Positions 25,826-35,057 of a DNA stretch of 64,000 bases are shown here, piece after piece. The first letter of the stretch is position 1. The number at the start of each line of letters is the position of its first letter. The DNA lies in NCBI RefSeq assembly GCF_902506195.1, contig NZ_LR732817.1, positions 2,364,245 to 2,428,244 of the forward strand, read 5' to 3'. The position numbers and the translations under genes are program-made. Below the pieces are notes generated by a model that saw only the letters and a program-made list of their open reading frames with translations, ran no database searches and was not told the DNA's origin. This stretch comes from Citricoccus sp. K5. GTDB taxonomy: Bacteria > Actinomycetota > Actinomycetes > Actinomycetales > Micrococcaceae.

Positions 25826-26992
25826 TCAGCGAGCACCCTTGCGGATGAACCCGGACTGGCGTCCGACGACCTGGCCGGCCTGAGGAGAGACCACGGTCTC
25901 CTGGGTGGCCGCGGTGAAAGACCAGCCGTCCTCGGCATTGCCGTCGCGGAGCAGGAGCTCGGCCGTGGGGTCGGTGTTGCGCTTGAGGATGGCCAGGGCA
26001 ATCGGGCCCATCTCATGGTGCTGGGCCACCGAGGTGACGGTGCCGACCGATCGAGCGGTGGCGCCCTCCGCCTCGGATTCGGGACGCACGATGACGTCAG
26101 AACCAGGAACGGGCAAGGTGTGGCCGGAGCCGTCGAGTTGCAGGAACGTCAGCCGACGGGGAGGACGACCCAGGTTGTGGACGCGGGCAATCGTCTCCTG
26201 GCCCTTGTAGCACCCCTTCTCGAGGTGCACGGCGGTGCGGACCAGATCGATCTCGTGCGGGATCGTGCGCTCATCGGTGTCCATTCCGTGCCGCGGCCGC
26301 AGGGCGGCGATGCGCAATGCCTCGGAGGCCATCGTCCCGGCGAGGGTCCACCCCTCGGGCAGGGCGGCGACCTCACTCGCCGTTGCACGAGCCGATGGAT
26401 CAGCCAGGGCCTCCAGCAACGACATCGGCACCAGGTACTCGTTCCAGGACCAGCCCGCAGCAGGGTGCTGGGCAGGGTCCGGGTCATCGGTGTAGGGGAA
26501 GCCGCCCTCGCCGATGCGCGGCCACGGGTCTTCCCAGCGGGCGATGTCCTCCCGCTCGTCCCACCCGGGGACCGCGGCGGTTGATCCCACCACGGCGATC
26601 TCGCCAGTGCGATCCGCGATCTCCACGCGGGAGGCGAACTTCATCTTCTGCAGCCAGTCGGCCAGGCCGGCGTTCTCCCCGGGCTCGACGGTGAGCCAGG
26701 TGGTCTCACCATCGTCCACCAAGTGGCAGTCGAACTCGATGCGGCCCTGGACGTCCAGGAAGAGGGTCTCCGTGGAGATCCCCGGTGCCAGGCGGTCAAG
26801 CTTCTGGCTGGTCAGCACGTGCAACCAGGTCAGCCGATCCGGCCCGGAGACGGTCACGACGCCTCGGTGGGAGAGATCGACGACTGCGGTGCCGGCATCC
26901 AGGGCCCGCTGCTCAGCGGTGGGCTGGCCGTAATGCGCGGCCACGGGGGCGTCGGGGCCGTTGCCGGCCACTGCTCCAGGAATAGACAACAT
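25826..26992 (-). CDS. ygfZ: Folate-binding YgfZ/CAF17-like iron-sulfur cluster protein
   Basis: The 388-aa protein of the GcvT-like fold acts with tetrahydrofolate in repair or assembly of [4Fe-4S] proteins. The family signature K-G-C-Y-x-G-Q-E is present as KGCYKGQE at about 259-266. Earlier blocks include VDLSHRGVVTVSGPDRLTWLHVLTSQ and the C-terminal domain with SVGTVTSVAQH. The ATG at 26992 is preferred; a TTG four codons earlier is possible. It follows the nitrobindin-like gene after 14 bases. Confidence 0.88.
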   Translation of the reverse strand: MLSIPGAVAGNGPDAPVAAHYGQPTAEQRALDAGTAVVDLSHRGVVTVSGPDRLTWLHVLTSQKLDRLAPGISTETLFLDVQGRIEFDCHLVDDGETTWLTVEPGENAGLADWLQKMKFASRVEIADRTGEIAVVGSTAAVPGWDEREDIARWEDPWPRIGEGGFPYTDDPDPAQHPAAGWSWNEYLVPMSLLEALADPSARATASEVAALPEGWTLAGTMASEALRIAALRPRHGMDTDERTIPHEIDLVRTAVHLEKGCYKGQETIARVHNLGRPPRRLTFLQLDGSGHTLPVPGSDVIVRPESEAEGATARSVGTVTSVAQHHEMGPIALAILKRNTDPTAELLLRDGNAEDGWSFTAATQETVVSPQAGQVVGRQSGFIRKGAR

Positions 26993-27006
26993 GCGGGGCC
27001 TCAATC

Positions 27007-27657
27007 TCAGTTCGAGGTGCGGGGCGTACCAGGGGCCAGGCGCCCGTGGGTGGGATCGGGCATCCGGTCCAGGATGGCCGATGCGTGCGGCTCCTCACCG
27101 GCACCAGCGTGGTGGGTGGCGTCCCAACGCCAGAACAACTGGCCGTTGACCAGGCCCATGATCCGGGAGCCACCCTCATAGGGACCGGCCGCCGAACCGC
27201 GCAGCACGGAGTCCGTCTTCAGCTGCAGCTGCGGGCCCTTGATGACGCCGTAGTAGAGCTCTGTCAGGGAGCCGGGGTGGGAGATCTGCGCGGTGATCGG
27301 GAAGGACCCGTCCTCACGGCGGAAGGCCTCCACGTCATCAGCGGACCGGAGGACCGGCACCACGTCTCCGGGACTCATCCCGGGTCCCACGTCACCGTCA
27401 CGGCGCTCTCGGTCCAGCGCCCAGAAGCCGTTCTCCACGGTCAGGGGCCGGAGCAGGGTGCCGTCCGCCTCGCTCAGCCAGGTTTCGGCACGGTATTCGA
27501 TGAACGGCAGGCGATGGTCGGTGAAGTCGACCCGCTGATAGAAGATCTCGGTATCGTCCTCACCGGAACCGAGACGGCCCTGTCCCTCCCACGCGCCGAT
27601 GAGCCAGGACAGTGGAGCGAGCTCCGGCGTCAGGTCAAAAGGCAGTTCAGTGGGCAC
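27007..27657 (-). CDS. Nitrobindin-like heme-binding beta-barrel protein (FABP-like/DUF1794)
   Basis: The 216-aa product belongs to the nitrobindin-like family of ferric-heme proteins; mycobacterial homologues isomerise peroxynitrite. The hallmark GxWxGxG is GAWEGQG at 21-27, after the usual PELAPLSWLIG lead. Further strands include FIEYRAETWL, TVENGFWAL and LTELYYGVIKGPQL. The expected heme-proximal His could be one of the pair in DATHHAGAG near 190, but I cannot confirm the alignment. Context next to ygfZ and, further on, mshD suggests oxidative or nitrosative stress physiology. Confidence 0.82.
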   Translation of the reverse strand: MPTELPFDLTPELAPLSWLIGAWEGQGRLGSGEDDTEIFYQRVDFTDHRLPFIEYRAETWLSEADGTLLRPLTVENGFWALDRERRDGDVGPGMSPGDVVPVLRSADDVEAFRREDGSFPITAQISHPGSLTELYYGVIKGPQLQLKTDSVLRGSAAGPYEGGSRIMGLVNGQLFWRWDATHHAGAGEEPHASAILDRMPDPTHGRLAPGTPRTSN

Positions 27658-27663
27658 GAATGC

Positions 27664-27777
27664 TCAGCGCTGGCCCTTGTACAGGCCGGAGACCACGAGC
27701 ACGGCGAACGCGGCCATGGCCAGTCCGGCGATGACGAGAAGAACAGTGAAGAAGACCTCGAGTGCAAGAAGGGACAT
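27664..27777 (-). CDS. Single-span membrane microprotein (37 aa)
   Basis: A short open frame with ATG at 27777 and TGA at 27664 encodes 37 residues starting MSLLALEVFFTVLLVIAGL. One membrane helix spans almost the whole chain and the end is basic (GLYKGQR). It lies 6 bases upstream of the nitrobindin-like gene in the same direction, and codon usage is typical of the genome. No known domain; its tight spacing and clean hydrophobic helix make it a likely real gene. Confidence 0.65.
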   Translation of the reverse strand: MSLLALEVFFTVLLVIAGLAMAAFAVLVVSGLYKGQR

Positions 27778-27817
27778 GCCTCGATCCTACTCCAGACCGG
27801 TGGCCCCGCGTGCGGGA

Positions 27818-28165
27818 TTACTCGAGGCGCGTGCCGTCCGCGTCCCGGCCGGCCACATGGCGTCCGTGCTGGACCTGCTCGAGCCAGTAGGTGACGAACT
27901 CGTCCGAGGGATAGGTGTCCAGGTCCCGCTGGATCGCCTGCAGGATCTGGTCCCCGTCCTGCTGGTCCACGGCATCGATCCGCAGGACCTCCTCCTCGTC
28001 GCTGCGCCGGCGCACCACCACGGAGACCCCGACGACGTCCGCCCCGGAGCCTCCCAGGACCTGGGTCAGCACGCCGCCGACGAAGCGGAAGACCCGCTCG
28101 AACGCGTCGTCACCGCCCTCTTCCAACGCCACCGTGTAGTTCGCGGCGGCCATTTCCTCAGACAT
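27818..28165 (-). CDS. Conserved hypothetical protein, 115 aa
   Basis: A soluble acidic protein with N-terminal MSEEMAAANYTVALEEGGDDAF, a Gly/Val-rich middle (VLGGSGADVVGVSVVVRRRS) and a C-terminal helix with YPSDEFVTYWLEQVQHGRH. No catalytic motif is visible and I do not recognise the family. It starts 18 bases after the membrane-protein gene and is followed by the 37-aa gene, so the three may be cotranscribed. Confidence 0.7.
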   Translation of the reverse strand: MSEEMAAANYTVALEEGGDDAFERVFRFVGGVLTQVLGGSGADVVGVSVVVRRRSDEEEVLRIDAVDQQDGDQILQAIQRDLDTYPSDEFVTYWLEQVQHGRHVAGRDADGTRLE

Positions 28166-28183
28166 GTTTACTCCTCCCGCCGG

Positions 28184-28978
28184 TCAGACCGGCATGATCC
28201 TGAACACAAAATAGGTCAGCAGTCCCACGACCGCCACGGGTGCCACCCCCAGGGCCACCGCGGCACGGCGCCCCAGCGGCCTGCCCAGCCCGCGGTCCGG
28301 GGCGGTGCGTCCGGTCAGGACGAGCACCAGCCCGCCCAACAGCCCGGCCACCACGGCAGCCGGCAACGGCAGCGCGCCCCAGGAGGCCGGCCACAGCGGC
28401 TCCAGAACCACGGGCACGACGCCGGCCAGCACCAGAGACAGCCCAGCGGCGAGACCGCGGCCGCTCCGGCCGGGGAACGGCACCAATCCGGCCAGGGCCG
28501 CGAGCGCCAGCGAGAGGCCCACGGAGACGGCGAGCGGGCCGGCGTCGTACCGGGCGAGGGCGACCCACCCGGCACCGGCGCAGATGACGGCCACGCCGGT
28601 GATGGTGCCGGCCGTGGACTCCAACCGCTGGGGGCTGCCGGAGCCGCGGAAGAGCTGGACCATGAAGGCGGCCACCACGCCCAGCGCCACGCAGACGGCA
28701 ATGGGTTCGATCAATGACGCGCCGAAGGCGGTGGGGCCCTCGCCGGGACCCTGACCGGGCCACAGCGACACGGCACCGACGGCCGCCAACCCGGACACGC
28801 CGAGGACGGCCGTGAGGGATTTCCGGGCCGGTGCCCCGAGCAGCTGCGGCCAGCCGAGGGCGGCCGCGATGACCAGGATCGCGGCGATGGCGACCGAGAA
28901 CCACGGTCCGCCGAGGCAGGCGGCCCCCACGAGCACGGCAGTGATCGCGGCCGCGGCGGCCAACAGTGGATGCTTCAC
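28184..28978 (-). CDS. Multi-span membrane protein of unknown function
   Basis: The 264-aa protein begins with GTG at 28978 (VKHPLLAAAAAITAVL). It has seven or eight hydrophobic helices of Ala, Val, Leu and Gly with short basic loops such as RGSGSPQRL and GRTAPDRGLGRPLGRR. There is no transporter signature. It is divergent from glnR across a 60-base gap. In actinobacteria the region between the nitrobindin-like gene and glnR-mshD often holds such small conserved proteins. Confidence 0.7.
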   Translation of the reverse strand: MKHPLLAAAAAITAVLVGAACLGGPWFSVAIAAILVIAAALGWPQLLGAPARKSLTAVLGVSGLAAVGAVSLWPGQGPGEGPTAFGASLIEPIAVCVALGVVAAFMVQLFRGSGSPQRLESTAGTITGVAVICAGAGWVALARYDAGPLAVSVGLSLALAALAGLVPFPGRSGRGLAAGLSLVLAGVVPVVLEPLWPASWGALPLPAAVVAGLLGGLVLVLTGRTAPDRGLGRPLGRRAAVALGVAPVAVVGLLTYFVFRIMPV

Positions 28979-29038
28979 GCGTCCATCCTGCCATTGTCCG
29001 AGTCCGTATAATCGTCCTGACCCGGAGAGGAGTCCACC

Positions 29039-29722
29039 TTGGCCCTGTTGCTGTTGCTCTCCGGAGCGTCCGCCGAACCCGAATCGATTCTCGAGGCTCT
29101 CGCCTTCCTGGACCACCGCACCGTCACCGGCCCACCGCGGGCCGAGGCGTTGCTGCGCCACCCCGAGGCCGACGTCGTCCTGGTGGACGCCCGCCGAGAC
29201 CTGACCGGCGCCCGCAACCTGTGCCGGGCCCTCTCGACCGCCTCCCCCGCGCTGCCGCTGCTCCCGGTGCTGACCGAGGGCGGCCTGGCGGGCTTCTCCC
29301 CCGCGTGGGGCGCCCGTGACTTCCTGCTGGACACGGCGGGCCCGGCCGAGGTGACGGCCCGGCTGCGGCTGGCCACCCTCCCCGCACCCGGGGACGCCCC
29401 GGGCACCGACCAGCCGATCCGCGCCTCCGGGATCTTCGTGGATGCCACCACGTACACGGCCCAGGTCAACGGCGTGCCGATGAACCTCACCTTCAAGGAG
29501 TTCGAGCTGCTCAAGCACCTCGTGCAGCACCCGGGCCGGGTCTTCACGCGCGAACAGCTGCTCCACGAGGTGTGGGGCTACGACTACTTCGGTGGCACGC
29601 GCACGGTGGACGTCCATGTGCGCCGGCTGCGCGCCAAGCTGGGCCCGGACCAGGAGCAGCTGATCGGCACCGTGCGGAACGTGGGATACCGCTTCGTCCC
29701 GCGCGACGCCCCGGGAGAATAA
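29039..29722 (+). CDS. glnR: GlnR-type OmpR-family transcriptional regulator (nitrogen control)
   Basis: The 227-aa product has an N-terminal receiver-like domain (about 1-115) that keeps an Asp in [10 protein letters not shown] near 43 but has lost other phosphorylation-site acidic residues. The C-terminal winged helix is of OmpR type (about 130-222: [20 protein letters not shown] and [14 protein letters not shown]). Position directly upstream of mshD is the arrangement of GlnR in mycobacteria (Rv0818-Rv0819, from memory). No kinase gene is adjacent, as expected for an orphan regulator. It would respond to nitrogen limitation and is a likely regulator of the nir cluster. Start codon TTG with GGAGAGGAG in front. 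Confidence 0.8.
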   Translation: MALLLLLSGASAEPESILEALAFLDHRTVTGPPRAEALLRHPEADVVLVDARRDLTGARNLCRALSTASPALPLLPVLTEGGLAGFSPAWGARDFLLDTAGPAEVTARLRLATLPAPGDAPGTDQPIRASGIFVDATTYTAQVNGVPMNLTFKEFELLKHLVQHPGRVFTREQLLHEVWGYDYFGGTRTVDVHVRRLRAKLGPDQEQLIGTVRNVGYRFVPRDAPGE

Positions 29723-29747
29723 TCCGCGCAGCGACTAGGGTTGCCCC

Positions 29748-30734
29748 ATGGACCACCCGCACGAATCCCCGTCCTTGTCCACCAGTGCCGGCCGCCTGGA
29801 TTCCGGGCTGCTTCGAGACCTGACGGCCCTGGCCGAGGCGGCCGAGTCCGCCGACGGCAATCCCCCGTTCTCCGACCAGACCTGGGTCGAGCTGCGCACC
29901 ACGGACGACCCGGACCTGGTCCGGACCGTCACCGCGTGGCTGGACCACCAGGACGGCCGTGACGGCGAACTGGCGGGCGCCGCCGTCGCCATCTCCGCGG
30001 GGCCGGGTGCTGGGCCGGGAACCCTCGAACTCGTGGTGCATCCGAACTGCCGCTCCCAGGGCGTGGCGACCGCGCTGGCCCGGGAATTGGATGCCGGCTT
30101 GACCGAGAAGTACAACGCCTGGGCGCACGGCAACCATGCTGCCGCGGCCCGGCTGGCCGAGCAGTTCGGCTACACGCCGGTCCGCGAGCTGCTCCGGTTG
30201 CGCCTCACCCACCAGGTGTCCCAGGACGACGTGGAGAACGGTTCCCACCGCACCAGCGTGTGGGACGGCACCGCACCCGAGGGCATCACCCTGCGGTCCT
30301 TCGTGCCCGGCGCGGACGACGCCGCGTTCCTGGAGACGAATGCCGCTGCCTTCGCCGACCACCCCGAGCAGGGCTCGCTGGACCAGACCGACCTGGACGC
30401 CCGGAAGGCCGAGCCGTGGTTCGATCCGGCCGGGTTCATCCTGGCCGAGGACGCCGACGGAACGCTGTTGGGCTTCCACTGGACGAAGATCCACCCCGGC
30501 GCCGATGGGCATCCACCGCTCGGCGAGGTCTACGTGGTCGGAGTCAGCCCTCAGGCACAGGGCCGCGGCCTGGGCCGGGTGCTGACGGTGGCGGGCATCC
30601 GCTACCTGCAGCAGCAGGGCGTGGAGGCGGTGATGCTCTATGTGGATACGGACAACACCGCGGCCGTGGAGCTCTACCGCAAGCTCGGCTTCGTCCGCTG
30701 GGACACCGATGTGATGTACACCCCGCGCGGGTAG
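29748..30734 (+). CDS. mshD: Mycothiol synthase (Cys-GlcN-Ins acetyltransferase)
   Basis: The 328-aa tandem-GNAT enzyme acetylates Cys-GlcN-Ins in the last step of mycothiol formation. Domain 1 (about 20-165) has LELVVHPNCRSQGVATALA. Domain 2 (about 175-328) has VYVVGVSPQAQGRGLGRVLT, LYVDTDNTAAVELYRKLGF and an end TDVMYTPRG matching MshD. It follows glnR by 25 bases in the same direction. Mycothiol replaces glutathione in actinobacteria, supporting the taxonomic call. Confidence 0.93.
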   Translation: MDHPHESPSLSTSAGRLDSGLLRDLTALAEAAESADGNPPFSDQTWVELRTTDDPDLVRTVTAWLDHQDGRDGELAGAAVAISAGPGAGPGTLELVVHPNCRSQGVATALARELDAGLTEKYNAWAHGNHAAAARLAEQFGYTPVRELLRLRLTHQVSQDDVENGSHRTSVWDGTAPEGITLRSFVPGADDAAFLETNAAAFADHPEQGSLDQTDLDARKAEPWFDPAGFILAEDADGTLLGFHWTKIHPGADGHPPLGEVYVVGVSPQAQGRGLGRVLTVAGIRYLQQQGVEAVMLYVDTDNTAAVELYRKLGFVRWDTDVMYTPRG

Positions 30735-30821
30735 TCGAAGCCCTGGCCGGTCTTGGCCACCGGGCGTTCAGCGCCGGATACGATGGGGCGCCACGCCCCC
30801 TTTTCCGAAAGTGGATCCCGC

Positions 30822-31823
30822 ATGCCCCAGACGGCAACCCGCTCGACCGCCGACTTCCACGACGCCGCACCCTCCGCCCCGGTCCTCGCCGCCGGGGTGG
30901 TGCCTTGGCGCGCCTCGGGTCAGGGGCTCGAGGTGCTGGTGATCCACCGCCCCCAGTACGACGACTGGTCCTGGCCCAAGGGCAAGCTGGACGACGGCGA
31001 GACCCTGCCGGAATGCGCGGTGCGGGAGGTCCGTGAGGAGATCGGGCTGGTGGTGGACCTGGGGCTGCCGCTGCCGACGACGCGGTACACCATCGGCGCT
31101 TCCAAGACGCCCAAGGAGGTCTGGTACTGGGCCGCCGAGGCCTCCCGGACCACCCCGGTCCCGGACGGCCGCGAGGTGGACCGCACCGAGTGGATGAGCG
31201 TCAAGAAGGCCCGCGCCGCCCTGACCAATGCCACGGACCGCGAGCCGTTGGAGGCCCTGGTCGCGGCCCACCGCAACAAGACCCTGCGCACCGCCCCGTT
31301 CATCATCCTGCGCCACGCGAAGGCGAAGCCCCGCTCCTCCTGGTCCCGCGCGGAGGACCGGCGGCCGCTCGCGGCCACGGGACAGCGGCAGGCGATGTCC
31401 GTGCGTCGTCTGCTGGGGGCCTGGAACCCGGACAAGGTCATCACGTCCCCCTACCTGCGCTGTGTGGAGACGGTGACCCCGTATGTGAAGGACACCAAGC
31501 GCGGGTTCAAGGAGCTGGGCGCCTTCAACGAGAAGACGGTGAAGAACAAGCCCAAGAAGTCCCGCAAGGAGATGGCCGCCCGGCTGGGCAAGCAGCGCTC
31601 GACCCTGCTGTGCACCCATCGGCCGGTGTTGCCGGAGATCCTCGAGGTGCTCAAGGACGAGGTGTTGGTGAACGGGGCATCGGAATCCCGGGACGCCGTC
31701 CTGGCCGCCCTGCCCCGCAAGGATCCCTATCTGAAGCCCGGTGCGGTCATCGTGGCCCACCAGGCCCTGGACGCCGGCGGAAAAATCGTGTCGGTCGAGG
31801 TCTACGACGTCTGGGACGACTGA
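30822..31823 (+). CDS. mutT1: MutT1-type Nudix hydrolase fused to a histidine-phosphatase domain
   Basis: The 333-aa product has an N-terminal Nudix domain (box starting GKLDDGE at 54 and ending REVREEIGL at 76) and a C-terminal SixA-like phosphoglycerate-mutase-fold domain starting IILRHAKAKP (catalytic His165) with a second His in CTHRPVLPEI. This architecture is that of mycobacterial MutT1, which hydrolyses 8-oxo-(d)GTP and diadenosine polyphosphates. A weak ribosome-binding site precedes the ATG at 30822. It lies after mshD with an 87-base gap. Confidence 0.88.
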   Translation: MPQTATRSTADFHDAAPSAPVLAAGVVPWRASGQGLEVLVIHRPQYDDWSWPKGKLDDGETLPECAVREVREEIGLVVDLGLPLPTTRYTIGASKTPKEVWYWAAEASRTTPVPDGREVDRTEWMSVKKARAALTNATDREPLEALVAAHRNKTLRTAPFIILRHAKAKPRSSWSRAEDRRPLAATGQRQAMSVRRLLGAWNPDKVITSPYLRCVETVTPYVKDTKRGFKELGAFNEKTVKNKPKKSRKEMAARLGKQRSTLLCTHRPVLPEILEVLKDEVLVNGASESRDAVLAALPRKDPYLKPGAVIVAHQALDAGGKIVSVEVYDVWDD

Positions 31824-31837
31824 AGTAGCCTCATCGC

Positions 31838-32185
31838 ATGAGCACCCAGGGCAGCAGCACCGAGACCCCGAAGATCGTCCATGACGACCTGCACGTGGAG
31901 CGCGACCCGGACCGCGGCCGGATCGAACTGTGGCAGAAGGAGCAGTTCATCGGCTTCCTCGGCTACACGGAGCAGACCGTGGGCGAGGACACCGTGGTGA
32001 TCCTGCAGCACACCATCATCGACGAGGCCTTCGGCCGCCGCGGCTACGCCCGTGCGCTGGTGACGATCGTGCTGGAGCGGCTCAAGGCCGAAGGCTTCCT
32101 GATCGTCCCGGAATGCTCCTACGTGCAGGACTACCTGCGTCGCTACCCCGAGTACGCGCCGTTGGTGTTCGACGGCGAACTGTGA
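31838..32185 (+). CDS. GNAT family N-acetyltransferase (YjdJ type)
   Basis: The 115-aa single-domain protein has strands IVHDDLHVERDPDRGRIEL and EQFIGFLGYTE, then TVVILQHTIIDEAFGRRGYA with an acetyl-CoA loop (GRRGYARALV), and ends VPECSYVQDYLRRYPEYAPLV. The short YjdJ-like group has C-S/P-Y near the end, as here. It starts 14 bases after the MutT1-type gene, suggesting cotranscription. Substrate unknown. Confidence 0.85.
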   Translation: MSTQGSSTETPKIVHDDLHVERDPDRGRIELWQKEQFIGFLGYTEQTVGEDTVVILQHTIIDEAFGRRGYARALVTIVLERLKAEGFLIVPECSYVQDYLRRYPEYAPLVFDGEL

Positions 32186-32293
32186 TTCTTGCGCCCGCCG
32201 CGCGCGCCGGGCGGGGCTGTGGTCGAGGGCGGCGGGTTTCAGCCCTGAGGAGACGGTGGAACTGCTGACGGGGGTGGCCCGTAGAATGCACGG

Positions 32294-33112
32294 GTGAGCA
32301 TCTCCACCCCGTATGAGGACCTGCTGGCCGATGTCATGGCCACCGGCGCCGCCAAGACGGACCGCACCGGCACCGGGACGCGCAGCGTGTTCGGCCGGCA
32401 GTTGCGGTTCGACCTCGGCGGATCGTTCCCCTTGATCACCACCAAGCGCGTGCACTTCAAGTCCGTGGCGCTGGAGCTGCTGTGGTTCCTGCGCGGCGAC
32501 TCCAACGTCCGCTGGCTGCAGGAGCGCGGCGTGAAGATCTGGGACGAGTGGGCGGACGAGGACGGTGAACTGGGCCCGGTCTACGGCGTGCAGTGGCGGT
32601 CCTGGCCCACGCCGGACGGCGGGCAGATCGACCAGATCGCGAAGGTCGTGGACTCCATCCAGACCACCCCGGACTCGCGCCGCCACCTGGTCACCGCATG
32701 GAATCCGGCGGAGGTGGACCAGATGGCCCTGCCCCCGTGCCACGCGATGTTCCAGTTCTACGTGGCCCCGCAGGAGAGCGGCCCCGGCCGCCTCTCCTGC
32801 CAGCTGTACCAGCGCTCGGCGGACCTGTTCCTCGGGGTGCCGTTCAACATCGCCTCCTACGCCCTGCTGACCGTGATGATGGCGCAGCAGACGGGACTGG
32901 AGCCCGGCGAGTTCGTCTGGACCGGCGGCGACTGCCACATCTATGACAACCACGTGGACCAGGTCACCGAGCAGCTCTCCCGGGACCCGTTCCCCTACCC
33001 GCAGCTGAGGTTCAACCGGACCCCGGAGGACATCTTCAGCTACGCCCTCGAGGACTTCGAGCTGGTCGACTACCAGCACCACCCGACGATCAAGGCCCCC
33101 ATTGCCGTCTGA
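32294..33112 (+). CDS. thyA: Thymidylate synthase (ThyA)
   Basis: The 272-aa product methylates dUMP with methylene-tetrahydrofolate. The catalytic Cys149 is in [12 protein letters not shown]. Other conserved blocks are [35 protein letters not shown] and GDCHIYDNH. Starts at GTG 32294, and its stop overlaps the dfrA start. ThyA consumes the folate cofactor that DfrA regenerates, and the pair is cotranscribed. Confidence 0.96.
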   Translation: MSISTPYEDLLADVMATGAAKTDRTGTGTRSVFGRQLRFDLGGSFPLITTKRVHFKSVALELLWFLRGDSNVRWLQERGVKIWDEWADEDGELGPVYGVQWRSWPTPDGGQIDQIAKVVDSIQTTPDSRRHLVTAWNPAEVDQMALPPCHAMFQFYVAPQESGPGRLSCQLYQRSADLFLGVPFNIASYALLTVMMAQQTGLEPGEFVWTGGDCHIYDNHVDQVTEQLSRDPFPYPQLRFNRTPEDIFSYALEDFELVDYQHHPTIKAPIAV

Positions 33113-33653
33113 CAGTACCCCCATCCGCATCGGCATGATCTGGGCCCAGACCCCGGATCGCGTCATCGGCGCCGACGGCTCCATGCCGTGGCACCTGCCC
33201 GAGGACCTCGCCCACTTCAGGGACCGCACCCACGGCCACCCGGTCATCATGGGCCGGCGCACCTGGGACTCGTTCCCGGAGAGGTTCCGGCCCCTGCCGG
33301 GACGGACGAACATCGTCGTCTCCCGGCGCCAGCAGTCGGCGGACGCCATGCGGGCGGCGGGCGCCGTCGTCGTCCCCGGGTTCCAGGAGGCCCTCGAGGC
33401 CGCGAGCGAGGCGGACGGACTGGACCTGATCTGGGTGATCGGCGGGGCCACGCTGTACGAGCAGGCGCTGGATGTGGCGACCCTGGCCGAGATCACCGTG
33501 ATCGAGACCGACGCCGCCGGTGACACGTACGCCCCCGCACTGGACGGCCAATGGACGCGGACCTCTCTCGAGGAGCACCGCACCGGCTCCGGCACCGGCT
33601 ACCGCTTCGAACGGTGGGAACGCGCCCACGACGACCACGAGGACCACTCATGA
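33102..33653 (+). CDS. dfrA: Dihydrofolate reductase
   Basis: The 183-aa enzyme reduces dihydrofolate with NADPH. It shows [42 protein letters not shown], the NADPH loop [11 protein letters not shown] and the late [18 protein letters not shown] at 33102 inside thyA is the only start that keeps the first strand; no ATG upstream is in frame. It overlaps thyA by 11 bases and the next gene by 4. Confidence 0.93.
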   Translation: MPSDSTPIRIGMIWAQTPDRVIGADGSMPWHLPEDLAHFRDRTHGHPVIMGRRTWDSFPERFRPLPGRTNIVVSRRQQSADAMRAAGAVVVPGFQEALEAASEADGLDLIWVIGGATLYEQALDVATLAEITVIETDAAGDTYAPALDGQWTRTSLEEHRTGSGTGYRFERWERAHDDHEDHS

Positions 33654-33871
33654 GCGAGCTGCTGAACAAGACCACCCTGACGTTCATCGCCTTCGTCGCC
33701 TGCCCGATCCTGGGCCTGGTGACCGCCGTGATGGGCCTGGTCATGATCTTCACGGACAACGTGGTGATGGGCGTCGTCTTCCTGGTGGTGCTCACCCAGG
33801 TGTTCATCTTCGGCGGACTGTGGGCCACCCTGAAACGCAAATCACTGACCGAGGACAGCTCCGGCCAGTAG
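33650..33871 (+). CDS. Small two-helix membrane protein
   Basis: The 73-aa product has two membrane helices (about 9-35 and 38-60; [20 protein letters not shown] in the first) and a polar tail ending SLTEDSSGQ. The ATG overlaps the dfrA stop (ATGA), so it is translated with thyA-dfrA. I recognise no family. Confidence 0.75.
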   Translation: MSELLNKTTLTFIAFVACPILGLVTAVMGLVMIFTDNVVMGVVFLVVLTQVFIFGGLWATLKRKSLTEDSSGQ

Positions 33872-33881
33872 ACTGGGGGGC

Positions 33882-35057
33882 ATGCTTTCCCCAGATTCAG
33901 CACTCCAGACCGCTTCCGACCCCGCCGCCAACCCCACGGTCGGCCTCATCGGCTGGCGCGGCATGGTCGGCTCCGTGCTCCTGCAGCGGATGGCCGAGGA
34001 AGGGGACTTCGACCGCCTGAACCCGGTGTTCTTCTCCACCTCTGCCGCCGGTCAGCCGGCGCCCGCCGTGGACGGACTGCAGGGTGATGCGGGCATCCTG
34101 CAGGACGCCTACGACATCGAGACGCTGGCCAAGCTGCCCGTCATCCTCACCACCCAGGGCGGCGGCTACACCTCCGAGGTCTACCCGAAACTCCGCGCCG
34201 CGGGCTGGGACGGAATCTGGATCGACGCCGCCTCGACGTTGCGCATGGAGGACTCCTCCATCATCGTGCTCGACCCGGTGAACCGGAACGTCATCGACGC
34301 CGGCCTGGCCGCGGGCGTCAAGGACTTCGTGGGCGGCAACTGCACCGTCTCCTGCATGCTCATGGGCCTGGGCGGGCTGTTCAAGGCCGGCCTCGTGGAG
34401 TGGGGCACCGCCATGACCTATCAGGCGGCCTCCGGCGGGGGTGCCCGCCACATGCGCGAACTGCTCACCCAGTTCGGTGACCTCCACGGCGTGGTGGCGA
34501 ACGAGCTGGCCGACCCCGCCTCCGCCATCCTCGAGATCGACCGCAAGGTCACCGCAGCCCAGCGTGACGGGTCCCTGGACGCCTCCCAGTTCGGCATGCC
34601 GCTGGCCGGATCCCTCATCCCCTGGATCGACGCGGACCTCGGCAACGGCATGTCCAAGGAGGAGAAGAAGGCCGGGGACGAGACGAACAAGATCCTGGGT
34701 CACTCGGCAGCCCAGCGGGTGCCGTTCGACTCCCTGTGCGTACGCATCGGCACCCTGCGCTCGCATTCCCAGGCGCTGACCCTGAAGCTGACGCGGGACG
34801 TGCCGCTGGACGAGATCGAGCAGATCATCGCCTCGGACAACGAGTGGGTCTCCGTGGTGCCGAACACCAAGGAGGCCTCCATGGCGGACCTGACCCCGAT
34901 CGCCGCCTCCGGTGCCATGACCATCCCGGTGGGCCGTCTGCGCAAGATGGAGATGGGCCCCGAGTACCTCTCCGCGTTCACCGTGGGCGACCAGCTGCTC
35001 TGGGGTGCCGCCGAGCCGGTGCGCCGCATGCTGGCCATCGCCACCGGCAACCTCTAA
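33882..35057 (+). CDS. asd: Aspartate-semialdehyde dehydrogenase, enteric-type
   Basis: The 391-aa enzyme reduces aspartyl phosphate to aspartate semialdehyde, the branch to lysine/diaminopimelate, methionine and threonine. The catalytic Cys154 lies in [30 protein letters not shown] opens the NADP fold; [16 protein letters not shown], and the catalytic His in TLRSHSQAL, follow. The sequence closely resembles the gammaproteobacterial Asd type, not the shorter (about 340-aa) type of mycobacteria and many Gram-positives. A GGGGGG site precedes the ATG. It converges with the SGNH gene, with a 4-base overlap of the ends. Confidence 0.92.
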   Translation: MLSPDSALQTASDPAANPTVGLIGWRGMVGSVLLQRMAEEGDFDRLNPVFFSTSAAGQPAPAVDGLQGDAGILQDAYDIETLAKLPVILTTQGGGYTSEVYPKLRAAGWDGIWIDAASTLRMEDSSIIVLDPVNRNVIDAGLAAGVKDFVGGNCTVSCMLMGLGGLFKAGLVEWGTAMTYQAASGGGARHMRELLTQFGDLHGVVANELADPASAILEIDRKVTAAQRDGSLDASQFGMPLAGSLIPWIDADLGNGMSKEEKKAGDETNKILGHSAAQRVPFDSLCVRIGTLRSHSQALTLKLTRDVPLDEIEQIIASDNEWVSVVPNTKEASMADLTPIAASGAMTIPVGRLRKMEMGPEYLSAFTVGDQLLWGAAEPVRRMLAIATGNL

